Source of the DNA: Tropicibacter alexandrii
GTDB taxonomy: Bacteria > Pseudomonadota > Alphaproteobacteria > Rhodobacterales > Rhodobacteraceae
NCBI RefSeq assembly: GCF_003667315.2
Contig: NZ_RCTZ02000008.1
Location: 62,001-126,000 of the forward strand
DNA: 64,000 nt
Reading direction: 5' to 3'
This document shows, in pieces, positions 26,660-36,793 of this stretch. How positions within the stretch are numbered: the first letter of the stretch is position 1; each line of letters opens with the position of its first letter. Made by a program: the position numbers and the translations under genes. The notes under the pieces are model-generated. The model had not been told where the DNA came from. It saw only the letters and a list, made by a program, of their open reading frames with translations, and ran no database searches.

Positions 26660-27238
26660 ATGGCAGAACGTGATAACCGCCGGGGCAACCGTCGCGAACG
26701 CGAGGAAGCACCGGAATTCGCCGATCGTCTTGTTGCGATCAACCGTGTGTCCAAGACCGTCAAGGGTGGTAAGCGCTTCGGCTTCGCCGCGCTCGTCGTC
26801 GTGGGCGACCAGAAGGGCCGCGTCGGCTTTGGCAAGGGTAAGGCCAAGGAAGTTCCCGAGGCGATCCGCAAGGCCACCGAGCAGGCAAAGCGCAACATGA
26901 TCCGCGTGCCGCTGAAAGAGGGCCGCACCCTGCACCACGATGGCAAGGGCCATGCCGGTGCCGGCAAGGTGACCATGCGCACCGCCCCGACCGGTACCGG
27001 TATCATCGCCGGTGGTCCGATGCGCGCCGTGTTCGAGATGCTGGGCATCCAGGACGTGGTTGCCAAGTCGACCGGGTCGCAGAACCCCTATGCCATGATC
27101 CACGCCACCCTCGATGGCCTGAAGCAGCAGCAGTCGCCGCGCCAGGTTGCGCAGCGTCGTGGCAAGAAAGTCGCCGACATCCTGCCCAAGCGCGATGAAG
27201 CGCCGCAGGAATCCAGCCAGATTGCCGAGGAGGCCTGA
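26660..27238 (+). CDS. rpsE: 30S ribosomal protein S5
   Basis: A 192-residue S5 ([24 protein letters not shown]) with the double-stranded-RNA-binding fold [22 protein letters not shown] and [18 protein letters not shown] 26660 follows AAGGA; the frame is open 15 codons further up. A small hairpin (GGGTGC ... GGGCACC, 26625-26641) directly precedes the ribosome binding site. I found no convincing promoter in the 110 bases after the preceding terminator, so read-through probably supplies this gene. Confidence 0.98.
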   Translation: MAERDNRRGNRREREEAPEFADRLVAINRVSKTVKGGKRFGFAALVVVGDQKGRVGFGKGKAKEVPEAIRKATEQAKRNMIRVPLKEGRTLHHDGKGHAGAGKVTMRTAPTGTGIIAGGPMRAVFEMLGIQDVVAKSTGSQNPYAMIHATLDGLKQQQSPRQVAQRRGKKVADILPKRDEAPQESSQIAEEA

Positions 27239-27241
27239 TCC

Positions 27242-27430
27242 ATGGCAAAAACCATCGTTGTCAAGCAGATCGGCTCGCCGATCCGTCGCCCGGAAGTCCA
27301 GCGCAAGACGCTGATCGGTCTGGGTCTGAACAAGATGCACAAGACCCGTGAGCTCGAGGATACCCCCTCGGTTCGCGGCATGATCCGCAAGATCCCGCAC
27401 CTCGTCGAGATCATCGAAGAGCGCGGCTGA
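27242..27430 (+). CDS. rpmD: 50S ribosomal protein L30
   Basis: A 62-residue L30 ([34 protein letters not shown] begins within it), of normal bacterial size. It is 3 bases after rpsE. It closes the second spc segment; a palindrome variant and terminator follow. Confidence 0.98.
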   Translation: MAKTIVVKQIGSPIRRPEVQRKTLIGLGLNKMHKTRELEDTPSVRGMIRKIPHLVEIIEERG

Positions 27431-27438
27431 GGCATCGT

Positions 27439-27464
27439 GCGGGATGGGATTGATCCCATCCTGC
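27439..27464. repeat. 26-bp palindrome variant, copy 3 (after rpmD)
   Basis: GCGGGATGGGAT, TG, ATCCCATCCTGC: the same size and position as the other copies, with several substitutions that mostly keep the pairing (one G-T pair). Compensatory change suggests selection on the hairpin rather than the primary sequence. Confidence 0.75.
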
Positions 27465-27472
27465 CCATGACG

Positions 27473-27505
27473 AGGCGCCGTCCCCTCACGGGGGCGGCGC
27501 CTTTG
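27473..27505 (+). terminator. Rho-independent terminator after rpmD
   Basis: AGGCGCCGTCCCC and GGGGCGGCGCCT form a long stem (one T-G pair) with a small loop, followed by TTTG. Confidence 0.8.
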
Positions 27506-27586
27506 CGTTGAAATCACGTTGCCGTGATCGGCTTGTCGCCCTGCCGTGTGAGGCTAGCTTTGCCTCAGCAATCCGGGAGACGCCAG

Positions 27587-28375
27587 ATGACCACCACCAG
27601 ACGTAGCTTCCTTGCCACCGCAGCCGCGGCAGGCACGATCACCATCCTGCCATTCACGGCCCGCGGGGCCGCCCATGGCGGCGGCGACATGTTCGAGACC
27701 GACATGGGCCCGGTCACGGTGCACCCTGTGCACCACGCCTCGATCGTGCTCGAAACGCCCAAGGGCGTGATCTATGTCGATCCGGTCGGAGAGGCCTCGG
27801 AATACGAGGGTCTGCCCGATGCGGACCTCGTCCTTGTGACCCACGAGCATGGCGACCATTACAACGCCGACATTCTCGGGGCCGTGGTCAAGGACAACAC
27901 CGCCCTGATCACCAATCCGGCGGTGCATGACATGCTGCCCGATGCGCTGAAGCAAAAGGCGCAATCCATGGCCAATGGCGACAGCGCCACCTGGGAGCAG
28001 GTCGCAATCGACGCCATCCCGGCCTACAACCTGACCGAAGAGCGCAAGAACTTTCACCCCGAAGGTCGCGACAATGGCTATGTCCTGACGATGGGCGGGT
28101 TCCGGATCTACATCTCGGGCGATACCGAGGATGTCCCGGCGATGCGGTCGCTGCAGGACATCGACCTCGCCTTCGTCTGCATGAACCTGCCGTTCACCAT
28201 GTCCGCCGAAGCGGCGGCGGATGCCGTGCGCGAATTCCAGCCGACCTATGTCTATCCCTACCACTATCGTGGCCGCGATGGCGGGACACAGGACCCCGCT
28301 GCCTTTGCCGAAATGGTCGGCGATGCCGCACAGGTCCAGATGGGCGGATGGTACAAGCCCGGCGAATTGGGCTGA
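27587..28375 (+). CDS. Tat-exported MBL-fold metallo-hydrolase (UlaG-like)
   Basis: A 262-residue protein with a twin-arginine signal (MTTTRRSFLATAAAAGTITI) and cleavage probably after ARGAA or nearby. The mature part is a metallo-beta-lactamase-fold hydrolase with THEHGDHYNAD as the HxHxDH zinc site near residue 87, a further ligand in SGDTED, and a late HYRGRD. ATG 27587 is chosen because it starts the Tat peptide; 21 upstream in-frame codons look non-coding. A periplasmic hydrolase of unknown substrate, inserted between rpmD and rplO. Confidence 0.85.
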   Translation: MTTTRRSFLATAAAAGTITILPFTARGAAHGGGDMFETDMGPVTVHPVHHASIVLETPKGVIYVDPVGEASEYEGLPDADLVLVTHEHGDHYNADILGAVVKDNTALITNPAVHDMLPDALKQKAQSMANGDSATWEQVAIDAIPAYNLTEERKNFHPEGRDNGYVLTMGGFRIYISGDTEDVPAMRSLQDIDLAFVCMNLPFTMSAEAAADAVREFQPTYVYPYHYRGRDGGTQDPAAFAEMVGDAAQVQMGGWYKPGELG

Positions 28376-28480
28376 TCCGAACGACTGCTCGGGTGCGCCC
28401 ACCGCGCCCGTCCTCCTGCGCCCTCCGGTCCTCCTCCCGGGGGGCGCAATTTTGTCCGGCACCTCTGAGCGGGCAGGGGG

Positions 28481-28575
28481 CAAGGCCCTTCGAAGGGCCT
28501 TGGATCAAGCGCTTTGCAAAGCGCTTGTTGACGCGTCTTCGAAGACGCGTGTCCAAGGCGCTTCGAAGCGCCTTG
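28481..28575. repeat. cluster of four perfect 20-22 bp palindromes
   Basis: Four adjacent inverted repeats with no loop: 28481-28502 (CAAGGCCCTTC and its complement), 28506-28527 (CAAGCGCTTTG), 28531-28550 (ACGCGTCTTC) and 28554-28575 (CAAGGCGCTTC). Each is a perfect palindrome, and three have TTCGAA at the centre. They occupy the gap between the MBL hydrolase and the P450 and together could fold into a row of hairpins. Confidence 0.9.
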
Positions 28576-28622
28576 CCTGTCCCGCCATCATCGCGCAGTC
28601 TTGGCCTCCGGGAGGACAGACC

Positions 28623-29828
28623 ATGCTGGATATCGCCGCGTTCGACCTGAACGCGATCGGGCCGGAGTTCATAGAGGACCCGCACCCGACCCTTCATGCC
28701 CTGCGCGCGCAGGACCCTGTGCATCGCAACGCCGATGGCTCGCTCTATCTCACACGCTACGATGACGTGCTGAAAGTCTACCAGTCGCGCGACATGCTGT
28801 CGGACAAGACCGAGGCCTTTGGCGAGAAATTCGGGCGCTGTCCCTTGCACACCCATCACACGACGTCGTTGATCTTCAACGACCCGCCATACCACACCAC
28901 CGTGCGCAAGCTGATCTCGGGTGCCTTCACGCCGCGCAAGCTGGCCGAGTTCGAGGCGCTGATCGACGAGATCGTCGATCGCCTGCTGGACCGGGTCGAC
29001 GATCTGGGCGAACTGGACCTGATCGACGACTTCGCCAAGGTCCTGCCGACCGAGATCATCAGCTTCATGCTGGGCATCCCGCCGGAATACCGCGCGCGTC
29101 TGCGCGGCTATTCCCTCGCCATTCTGGGTGCGCTGGACCCGGTCGTCGCTCCGGAGAAGCTGGCCGAGGGCAATGCCGCCGTGACCGAGTTCAGCGAAAT
29201 CCTGAACGATCTCATCAACCACCGCCGCGCGCATCCGGAGGGGGCGCATCAGGGCGAAGTGCTGGAAAGCCTGATCTTTGGCGAACATGACGGCCGCCGC
29301 CTGACGCAGGATGAACTGATCCAGAACTGCATCTTCCTGCTGAACGCCGGGCACGAGACGACGACCTCGCTGGTGGGCAACGCCGTCGGCACCCTGCTGG
29401 ACTGGCCGGACCAGCACCGGTTGCTGCTGGACGATCCCACGCTGATCGCGCCGGCGGTTGAGGAATTCCTGCGCATCGAAAGCCCGCTTCAGATCGGCAA
29501 CCGGCTGGCGGGGGAGGATATCGCCCTGTCCACCGGCGTGGTCCCGAAAGGCACCTATATCCACACCTCCATCGCGGCGGCCAATCGCGACCCGGCGGTG
29601 TTCGAGAACCCGGACGTGGTCAACATCACCCGCAAGCCCAACCGGCAGATCGCCTTCATCACCGGCATCCATGTCTGTCTGGGGGCGACGCTGGCGCGGG
29701 TCGAGGGGCGGGTCGCCATCGGCAAGCTGGTGAAGCGCTTCCCGAAGATCGCCCAGACCGGTCCCCGCACCCGCGTGCCGCTGGCCCGCTTCCGTGGCTT
29801 TGCCACGCTACCCGTGCGTGTGCGCTGA
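28623..29828 (+). CDS. cytochrome P450
   Basis: A 401-residue soluble bacterial class I P450. The I-helix oxygen-activation motif AGHETT is at 242-247 and the K-helix ExxR is E281-R284. The heme-thiolate loop is [10 protein letters not shown] at 345-354 with C352 as ligand. The first Gly of the usual FGxGxHxCxG is replaced by Ile346. The substrate is unknown. A ferredoxin/reductase partner is not adjacent. ATG 28623 follows GGGAGGAC; the frame is open for 134 codons upstream, but that includes the palindrome cluster and is rejected. It is inserted, with the MBL gene, in the spc operon. Confidence 0.95.
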   Translation: MLDIAAFDLNAIGPEFIEDPHPTLHALRAQDPVHRNADGSLYLTRYDDVLKVYQSRDMLSDKTEAFGEKFGRCPLHTHHTTSLIFNDPPYHTTVRKLISGAFTPRKLAEFEALIDEIVDRLLDRVDDLGELDLIDDFAKVLPTEIISFMLGIPPEYRARLRGYSLAILGALDPVVAPEKLAEGNAAVTEFSEILNDLINHRRAHPEGAHQGEVLESLIFGEHDGRRLTQDELIQNCIFLLNAGHETTTSLVGNAVGTLLDWPDQHRLLLDDPTLIAPAVEEFLRIESPLQIGNRLAGEDIALSTGVVPKGTYIHTSIAAANRDPAVFENPDVVNITRKPNRQIAFITGIHVCLGATLARVEGRVAIGKLVKRFPKIAQTGPRTRVPLARFRGFATLPVRVR

Positions 29829-30041
29829 ATGCCCAACGCGCCGACCCCCACCCAAACCAGACCGCGATCCATGTGCGTTGGCGCCAGAGGCCTCCGACAT
29901 CACCCACACCGCTCCGCCCAGCCGGGAATGACGTAAGAAATCGCCCGGAGAGCGCTGTCCATTAGTGGCCGGACGGGGACGTGACATCGCAGGGTCGGGC
30001 CTTCCACGGGCGGGTCAGCGCCAAGGTGCGTTGGTAGGCCC

Positions 30042-30070
30042 TTGATCCGCAGGGCGACCCCCGCTATACG
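30042..30070 (+). promoter_or_regulatory. sigma70-type promoter for the rplO-adk segment
   Basis: TTGATC and TATACG are spaced 17 bases, about 98 bases upstream of rplO in a 339-base gap with no gene. It resembles the promoters before rpsJ and rpmC. Confidence 0.65.
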
Positions 30071-30167
30071 CCCCCGGTGGCCCGCATGGGTCCGACTCAC
30101 ACAATCAAGAAAAGCCGTGGTTGATCCAATTCCGCTTCGGGGGTCACATCCGGCAAGGAGAAGCGAT

Positions 30168-30629
30168 ATGAAACTTCATGAACTGCGCGACAACGAAGGC
30201 GCAACCCAGCGTAAGAAACGCATCGGCCGTGGCCCGGGTTCGGGCAAGGGCAAGATGGGTGGCCGTGGTATCAAGGGCCAGAAATCGCGTTCGGGTGTGG
30301 CCATCAATGGCTACGAAGGCGGCCAGATGCCGCTGTACCAGCGCCTGCCCAAGCGTGGCTTCAACAAGCCGAACCGCAAGGCATTCGCTGTCGTCAACCT
30401 CGGCCTGATCCAGAAATTCGTCGAAGCTGGCAAGCTGGACGCTGGTTCCATCACCGAAGAGACCCTCGTGGCCTCCGGTCTGGTCCGCCGCAAGCTGGAC
30501 GGCATCCGCGTTCTCGCCAAGGGTGATGTCACCTCGGCCCTGACGATCGACGTGACCGGTGCCTCGAAATCGGCGATCGAAGCCGTTGAAAAGGCTGGTG
30601 GTTCGCTGAAAGTGGCGGCCGCGGAATAA
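30168..30629 (+). CDS. rplO: 50S ribosomal protein L15
   Basis: A 153-residue L15 ([29 protein letters not shown]...) with the glycine-rich N-terminal extension that penetrates 23S rRNA. ATG 30168 follows AAGGAGAAG; 42 upstream in-frame codons are leader. The stop is followed by a GTGCCC ... GGGCAC hairpin (30637-30652) without a T run. Confidence 0.98.
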   Translation: MKLHELRDNEGATQRKKRIGRGPGSGKGKMGGRGIKGQKSRSGVAINGYEGGQMPLYQRLPKRGFNKPNRKAFAVVNLGLIQKFVEAGKLDAGSITEETLVASGLVRRKLDGIRVLAKGDVTSALTIDVTGASKSAIEAVEKAGGSLKVAAAE

Positions 30630-30660
30630 GCTTGGGGTGCCCTCGGGGGCACTTCGCGGG

Positions 30661-30689
30661 TTGTGAGCGGCGTCCGCGCCGCTTACATA
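30661..30689 (+). promoter_or_regulatory. possible sigma70 promoter for secY
   Basis: TTGTGA and TACATA are spaced 17 bases, 80 bases before the secY ATG. The spacer contains an inverted repeat, GCGGCG ... CGCCGC. Moderate match; secY may simply follow rplO. Confidence 0.4.
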
Positions 30690-30768
30690 GGCCCCAAAGT
30701 TTTCCAAATTGCGCCGCCCGATGCAGGAAAACGCGTCGTGGCGGCGTTTGCATGATAGAGAGATCCGC

Positions 30769-32132
<1,364 letters not shown>

Positions 32133-32136
<4 letters not shown>

Positions 32137-32777
32137 ATATCATTCTTCTGGGACCGCCGGGGGCGGGTAAGGGAACGCAAGCGCGCATTCTGGTGGAAGA
32201 GCGCAACATGGTCCAGCTTTCGACCGGCGACATGCTGCGCGAAGCCAAGGACAGCGGCACCGAAATGGGCAAGGTCGTGGCCGAGGTGATGGCCTCGGGC
32301 AACCTCGTCACCGACGAGATCGTCATCGGCCTGATCCGCGAGAAGCTGGAAACCACCGAAGCGGCGGGTTTCATCTTTGACGGCTTCCCGCGCACGCTGA
32401 AGCAGGCGGATGCCTTGGGCGAGCTGCTGGAGGAAATGGGCCAGACGCTGGACAAGGTCGTCGAACTGCGGGTCGAGGACGAGGCATTGGTCAAACGCAT
32501 CACTGCGCGCTCGACCTGTGGTGATTGTGGCGAGGTCTACAACGATGTGACCAAGCCGATCCCGGCGGATGGCAAATGCGTGAAATGCGGTGGGACCGAG
32601 TTCAAGCGCCGCGCCGACGACAACGAGGACAGCCTGCGCACGCGCCTGATGGCGTATTACAAGCAGACCTCGCCGCTGATCGGCTATTACTACCACGCGG
32701 GCATTCACAGTCGGGTCGACGGACTGGGTGAGATCGACGAGATCAAGGCCGCCATCGCGGAGAAGCTGGACAGCTGA
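32133..32777 (+). CDS. adk: adenylate kinase (zinc-finger LID form)
   Basis: A 214-residue adenylate kinase converting ATP and AMP to two ADP. The P-loop is [10 protein letters not shown] at 7-16 and the AMP-binding DGFPRTLKQ lies near 87. The LID carries four cysteines, [10 protein letters not shown] ... CVKCGG, forming a zinc-binding form like that of Gram-positive bacteria and many alphaproteobacteria. Its ATGA start overlaps the secY stop. A terminator follows. Confidence 0.97.
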
Positions 32778-32800
32778 GCCGCCTGCTTGCAGGGCATCGG

Positions 32801-32828
32801 GGCCGCGCCGCAGGGCGTGGCCTTTTTC
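32801..32828 (+). terminator. Rho-independent terminator after adk
   Basis: GGCCGCGCC and GGCGTGGCC (one G-T pair) enclose a four-base loop and run into TTTTT. It lies 3 bases outside the end of the convergent BLUF gene. Confidence 0.8.
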
Positions 32829-32831
32829 GTT

Positions 32832-33248
32832 TCAGTGTGCGTTCACCGGGTCCGAGAAATAGGGGGCGGCCATCTCGCGCAGCTTGGGTCGCAAGGTGGC
32901 CAGCGTCTCGACCGTGCGCGGCAGGCTGCGGATCAACAGGACTTCGGGTTCGGCCACGCCCCCGGCAAAGCCCATGGTCCAATCGCCGAACAACCGCGCA
33001 GAGGTCGGGACCAGCGGCCAGGCAAGGATCTGTTCGTGACGCGGGTCCAGCGTAATCCGCGCCATCACCTCCTTGACGTCATGCTCGGTCCCTTCGAGGA
33101 ATTGCAGGAAATGGTTCCGCGACCGGAACAGGAAGCCGGTCAGCCCGTGATGGGGATTGTAGGCCAGCGCCTCGAGCAGGATATGGCCGTTCCCGGCGTC
33201 GGCCATGGGCATCTGCGCCTGGCTGGTGTAAAGGGTCTGAACCAACAT
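32832..33248 (-). CDS. BLUF-domain blue-light photoreceptor protein
   Basis: A 138-residue single BLUF domain. The FAD-sensing residues match AppA exactly in spacing: Y7 (LYTS), N31 (AYNPHHG), Q49 (FLQFLEG), W90 and M92 (WTMGF) correspond to AppA Y21, N45, Q63, W104 and M106. It therefore should bind FAD and show the BLUF photocycle. There is no attached output domain, only about 40 residues after the core, so it must act through a partner. The ATG at 33248 is chosen because an AAAGGGG site lies in front; an ATG five codons upstream is the alternative. It is antisense between adk and rpsM. Confidence 0.92.
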   Translation of the reverse strand: MLVQTLYTSQAQMPMADAGNGHILLEALAYNPHHGLTGFLFRSRNHFLQFLEGTEHDVKEVMARITLDPRHEQILAWPLVPTSARLFGDWTMGFAGGVAEPEVLLIRSLPRTVETLATLRPKLREMAAPYFSDPVNAH

Positions 33249-33347
33249 GCCGGCCCCTTTCATGGTTTGGGCGACCGTTCGACCCTACAGAAATCCGGCA
33301 AAACCGCCACCCGCAAAGCGCCCTGTCGGCAATTTGCCTCACAGGGC

Positions 33348-33376
33348 TTGACGCCACCGGCGAATCTGCGTAACCA
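33348..33376 (+). promoter_or_regulatory. weak candidate promoter for the rpsM segment
   Basis: TTGACG and TAACCA are spaced 17 bases, about 150 bases upstream of rpsM. The -10 is poor. Some promoter is expected here, because a terminator and an opposing gene separate rpsM from adk. Confidence 0.25.
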
Positions 33377-33529
33377 CCCGCATCTCTGAACAGAGACCAC
33401 GCTTTTGGTGCGGGTCGCGCCCAAACCAAAGATCACCTGATCAGCCTGGGCCCGGTGGCAGATGCCTCGGGCCTCATGTTGTGAAAAAAGGGCCCGGAAT
33501 GACGGGCTCGCAACGAAAGGAAATGACCC

Positions 33530-33898
33530 TTGGCACGTATTGCCGGCGTTAACATCCCGACCAACAAGCGGGTGCCCATCGCACTCACCTATATCCACGG
33601 CATTGGACCGGCCATCGCAAAGGAAATTTGCGCGGCGACCAATATCGACGTGTCGCGTCGCGTGAACGAACTGTCCGACGCCGAAGTGCTGTCGGTGCGT
33701 GAATACATCGACGCCAACCTGACCGTCGAAGGCGACCTGCGCCGCGACGTGCAGATGAACATCAAGCGCCTGATGGACCTCGGCTGCTATCGCGGCCTGC
33801 GCCATCGTCGCAACCTCCCGGTGCGCGGTCAGCGGACCCACACCAACGCTCGTACCCGCAAAGGCCCCGCAAAGGCCATCGCTGGCAAGAAGAAATAA
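33530..33898 (+). CDS. rpsM: 30S ribosomal protein S13
   Basis: A 122-residue S13 ([22 protein letters not shown]) with the helix-two-turn-helix and the Arg/Lys-rich C-terminal [17 protein letters not shown]. The start codon is TTG at 33530, with AAAGGAAA upstream; no ATG or GTG fits the family N-terminus. A TTG start on a highly expressed ribosomal gene is notable. It opens the alpha-operon segment. Confidence 0.97.
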   Translation: MARIAGVNIPTNKRVPIALTYIHGIGPAIAKEICAATNIDVSRRVNELSDAEVLSVREYIDANLTVEGDLRRDVQMNIKRLMDLGCYRGLRHRRNLPVRGQRTHTNARTRKGPAKAIAGKKK

Positions 33899-33913
33899 GG
33901 GAGGATCTGACCT

Positions 33914-34306
33914 ATGGCACGTGATACCCGCCGTGGTGGCAAGAAGAAGGTCTCCAAGAACATCGCAGCCGGCGTTGCGCATGTGAACTCGACCTTCAAC
34001 AACACCAAAATCCTGATCTCCGACGTTCAGGGCAACGCAATCTCCTGGTCCTCCGCTGGCACCATGGGCTTCAAGGGCTCGCGCAAATCGACCCCCTACG
34101 CCGCCCAGCTGGCCGCCGAAGATGCGGGCAAGAAGGCACAGGAACACGGCGTGAAGACGCTGGAAGTCGAAGTGCAGGGCCCCGGTTCGGGTCGTGAATC
34201 GGCGCTGCGCGCTCTGGCTGCCGTTGGCTTCAACATCACGTCGATCCGCGACGTGACGCCGATCGCTCATAACGGCTGCCGCCCGCCGAAGCGCCGCCGC
34301 GTCTGA
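33914..34306 (+). CDS. rpsK: 30S ribosomal protein S11
   Basis: A 130-residue S11 ([22 protein letters not shown]), platform protein near the mRNA exit, ending [18 protein letters not shown]. The conserved Asn-Gly of IAHNGCR, which is isomerised in E. coli S11, is present. Confidence 0.98.
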   Translation: MARDTRRGGKKKVSKNIAAGVAHVNSTFNNTKILISDVQGNAISWSSAGTMGFKGSRKSTPYAAQLAAEDAGKKAQEHGVKTLEVEVQGPGSGRESALRALAAVGFNITSIRDVTPIAHNGCRPPKRRRV

Positions 34307-34421
34307 TTTGCGACAGATTACCTCCGGGGGCGGGCTCTTGTCCGCCCTCGGTTTGGCATTTTAAACCTCGGGCGTCGCTGCCTTACGGACATGGGGCAGC
34401 GGCAGGTATGGAGGGACTTGC

Positions 34422-35438
34422 ATGATCCATAAGAATTGGGCCGAACTGATCAAGCCGACACAGCTTGAGATCAAGCCGGGCGCTGATCCGTCCCGTCAGG
34501 CGACGATGGTCGCCGAGCCGCTGGAGCGTGGCTTTGGTCTGACGCTGGGCAACGCGCTGCGGCGCGTGCTGCTGTCGTCGCTTCAGGGTGCGGCCATCAC
34601 CAGCGTTCAGATCGACAACGTCCTGCACGAATTCTCGTCCGTGGACGGGGTGCGTGAAGACGTGACCGACATCATCCTGAACCTCAAGCAGGTTTCCCTG
34701 CGCATGGAAGTCGAGGGGCCCAAGCGCCTGTCGGTCAATGCCAAGGGCCCCGGCGCCGTCACCGCAGGTGACATCACCGAGACCAACGGGATCGAGATCC
34801 TGAACCGCGACCACGTGATCTGCCACCTCGACGAGGGTGCAGAGGTCTACATGGAATTCACGGTGAACACCGGCAAGGGCTACGTCTCGGCTGACAAGAA
34901 CAAGCCGGAAGACGCGCCCATCGGCCTGATCCCGATCGACGCGATCTATTCGCCGGTCAAGAAGGTCGCCTATGACGTGCAGCCGACCCGCGAAGGTCAG
35001 GTTCTGGACTACGACAAGCTGACCATGAAGGTCGAGACCGACGGCTCGGTCACGCCCGAGGACGCGATTGCCTTTGCGGCGCGCATCCTTCAGGACCAGC
35101 TGTCGATCTTCGTCAACTTCGACGAGCCGGAATCGGCACAGCGTCAGGACGACGATGACGGTCTGGAATTCAACCCGCTGCTGCTGAAGAAGGTCGACGA
35201 ACTCGAACTGTCGGTGCGGTCTGCAAACTGCCTGAAGAACGACAACATCGTCTATATCGGCGACCTGATCCAGAAGACCGAAGCGGAGATGCTGCGTACC
35301 CCGAACTTCGGCCGCAAGTCCTTGAACGAGATCAAGGAAGTGCTGTCGGGCATGGGCCTGCACCTTGGCATGGATGTCGAGGACTGGCCGCCGGACAACA
35401 TCGAGGATCTGGCCAAGAAGCTGGAAGACTCGTTCTGA
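34422..35438 (+). CDS. rpoA: DNA-directed RNA polymerase subunit alpha
   Basis: A 338-residue alpha subunit. The N-terminal assembly domain ([22 protein letters not shown] near 32-53) and the C-terminal UP-element/activator-binding domain ([21 protein letters not shown] near 266 onward) are both complete. Between rpsK and rpoA are 115 bases with a GGGCGG ... CCGCCC hairpin. A 26-bp palindrome follows the stop. Confidence 0.98.
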   Translation: MIHKNWAELIKPTQLEIKPGADPSRQATMVAEPLERGFGLTLGNALRRVLLSSLQGAAITSVQIDNVLHEFSSVDGVREDVTDIILNLKQVSLRMEVEGPKRLSVNAKGPGAVTAGDITETNGIEILNRDHVICHLDEGAEVYMEFTVNTGKGYVSADKNKPEDAPIGLIPIDAIYSPVKKVAYDVQPTREGQVLDYDKLTMKVETDGSVTPEDAIAFAARILQDQLSIFVNFDEPESAQRQDDDDGLEFNPLLLKKVDELELSVRSANCLKNDNIVYIGDLIQKTEAEMLRTPNFGRKSLNEIKEVLSGMGLHLGMDVEDWPPDNIEDLAKKLEDSF

Positions 35439-35449
35439 GACAAGATTGG

Positions 35450-35475
35450 GTAGGATGGGTGATCACCCATCCTAC
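35450..35475. repeat. 26-bp perfect palindrome, copy 4 (after rpoA)
   Basis: Identical to the copies at 20220 and 26493, starting 11 bases after the rpoA stop. Unlike those, it is not followed by an obvious terminator; rplQ begins 91 bases later. Confidence 0.9.
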
Positions 35476-35566
35476 TCCGGGCACCTGCCCCAAGGAGAGT
35501 GGTCCGCCACGCATGGACCGCCGGACAAAGCAAAACCGCCCGTAGAGGGCAAATGGAGTAAGACAC

Positions 35567-35986
35567 ATGCGTCACGCAAAAGGCTATCGCCGCCTCAACC
35601 GCACCCATGAGCACCGCAAGGCGCTCTTCTCGAACATGGCCGGCTCGCTGATCGAGCACGAGCAGATCAAGACGACCCTGCCCAAGGCGAAAGAACTCAA
35701 GCGCGTCATCGACAAGCTGATCACGCTGGGCAAGCGCGGCGACATGCACGCCCGCCGTCAGGCCGCCGCCCAGCTGAAGCAAGACAAGGACGTCGCCAAG
35801 CTGTTCGAAATCCTCGGCCCGCGCTACAAGGACCGCAATGGCGGCTACTGCCGCGTGCTGAAGGCCGGCTTCCGTTACGGTGACATGGCGCCGATGGCGA
35901 TCATCGAACTGGTCGACCGCGATGTCGACGCCAAGGGCGCAGCCGACAAGGCCCGCGTCGCCGCCGACGTCGACGCCGACGAATAA
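35567..35986 (+). CDS. rplQ: 50S ribosomal protein L17
   Basis: A 139-residue L17 ([23 protein letters not shown]) with the conserved [29 protein letters not shown] core and a short Ala/Asp-rich tail. It is the last gene of the ribosomal superoperon and is followed by a terminator. Confidence 0.98.
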   Translation: MRHAKGYRRLNRTHEHRKALFSNMAGSLIEHEQIKTTLPKAKELKRVIDKLITLGKRGDMHARRQAAAQLKQDKDVAKLFEILGPRYKDRNGGYCRVLKAGFRYGDMAPMAIIELVDRDVDAKGAADKARVAADVDADE

Positions 35987-36009
35987 GCGGACTTTCCCGC
36001 GAATTTTCG

Positions 36010-36040
36010 AAGCCCTGCCAGAAATGGCGGGGCTTTTTCT
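36010..36040 (+). terminator. Rho-independent terminator after rplQ
   Basis: AAGCCCTGCC and GGCGGGGCTT (one wobble pair) enclose a six-base loop followed by five T. It marks the end of the ribosomal region. Confidence 0.85.
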
Positions 36041-36091
36041 TTGTGTCTCGCCGTGCTGCGCTGCAGAATGCGCGCAAACAGGAGCCCGAGA

Positions 36092-36724
36092 ATGCGACGC
36101 AGCTTGACCACCTTCGACATCCAGGGCCTTGCCTTCGGCATCGTCATGACCAGCCTCAGCGTGGTCTTCCTCAAGGCAGGGGGGCTCGTGACCGGGCAGA
36201 CCGCGGGCATCGCGCTGCTGCTCTCCTACGTGTTGCCGCTGGGCTTCGGCCCGCTGTTCTTCGCCATCGGTGTGCCGTTCCTGATCCTCGCATGGGTCAA
36301 GCGCGGCGCCGAATTCGCGATTCGCACCATTCTCGTGGTGGCGGGCATCTCGACCCTGTCGCAATACCTTGGCAGCATCGTCCTGTTCGAGCGGCTGGAC
36401 ACGTGGGTGGCCGCCGTGCTGGGCGGCATGTGCAGCGGCATGGGCCTGATCGCGATCTTTCGGCACAATGCCAGCGCCGGGGGGATGACGATCCTCGGGA
36501 TCATTCTGGAACACAAGACCGGGTTCAAGGCCGGGTGGTTCCAGCTGGCGGTGGATGCCTGCGTCTTCCTCGCGGCGGCCTTCGTGCTGACGCCCGGCCA
36601 GCTGGTCTATTCCTTCATCGGCGCGATGATCACCAACCTCGCCATTGTCTGGAATTTCGAGATCGCGCAAAGCCGGACCGGCCGCCCGGGCTACGGCCGC
36701 CCATCGCCGGGGGGCGAGGGGTAG
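36092..36724 (+). CDS. YitT family integral membrane protein
   Basis: A 210-residue protein with about five to six membrane helices. It begins MRRSLTTFDIQGLAFGIVMTSL and contains the YitT-family features LKAGGLVTGQTAGIALLLSY and NASAGGMTILGIIL. ATG 36092 follows CAGGAG; the frame is open 17 codons upstream. The transported substrate and role of this family are unknown. Confidence 0.85.
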   Translation: MRRSLTTFDIQGLAFGIVMTSLSVVFLKAGGLVTGQTAGIALLLSYVLPLGFGPLFFAIGVPFLILAWVKRGAEFAIRTILVVAGISTLSQYLGSIVLFERLDTWVAAVLGGMCSGMGLIAIFRHNASAGGMTILGIILEHKTGFKAGWFQLAVDACVFLAAAFVLTPGQLVYSFIGAMITNLAIVWNFEIAQSRTGRPGYGRPSPGGEG

Positions 36725-36793
36725 GGTATGGCTCCCTTGCGTTTGCGGGTCCGTCGGCACACATAGGGGGCAGTTCATAGCAAAGGGATGACG

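Noticed and set aside
28481-28575. CRISPR-like array
   Set aside because: The units are perfect palindromes with different sequences and 3-4 base spacers, not identical direct repeats with unique spacers of uniform length; no cas genes are present.
28221-28622. Extended N-terminus for the P450
   Set aside because: The extra codons pass through the MBL gene's 3' end and the four palindromes. The ATG at 28623 with GGGAGGAC gives a normal P450 N-terminus.
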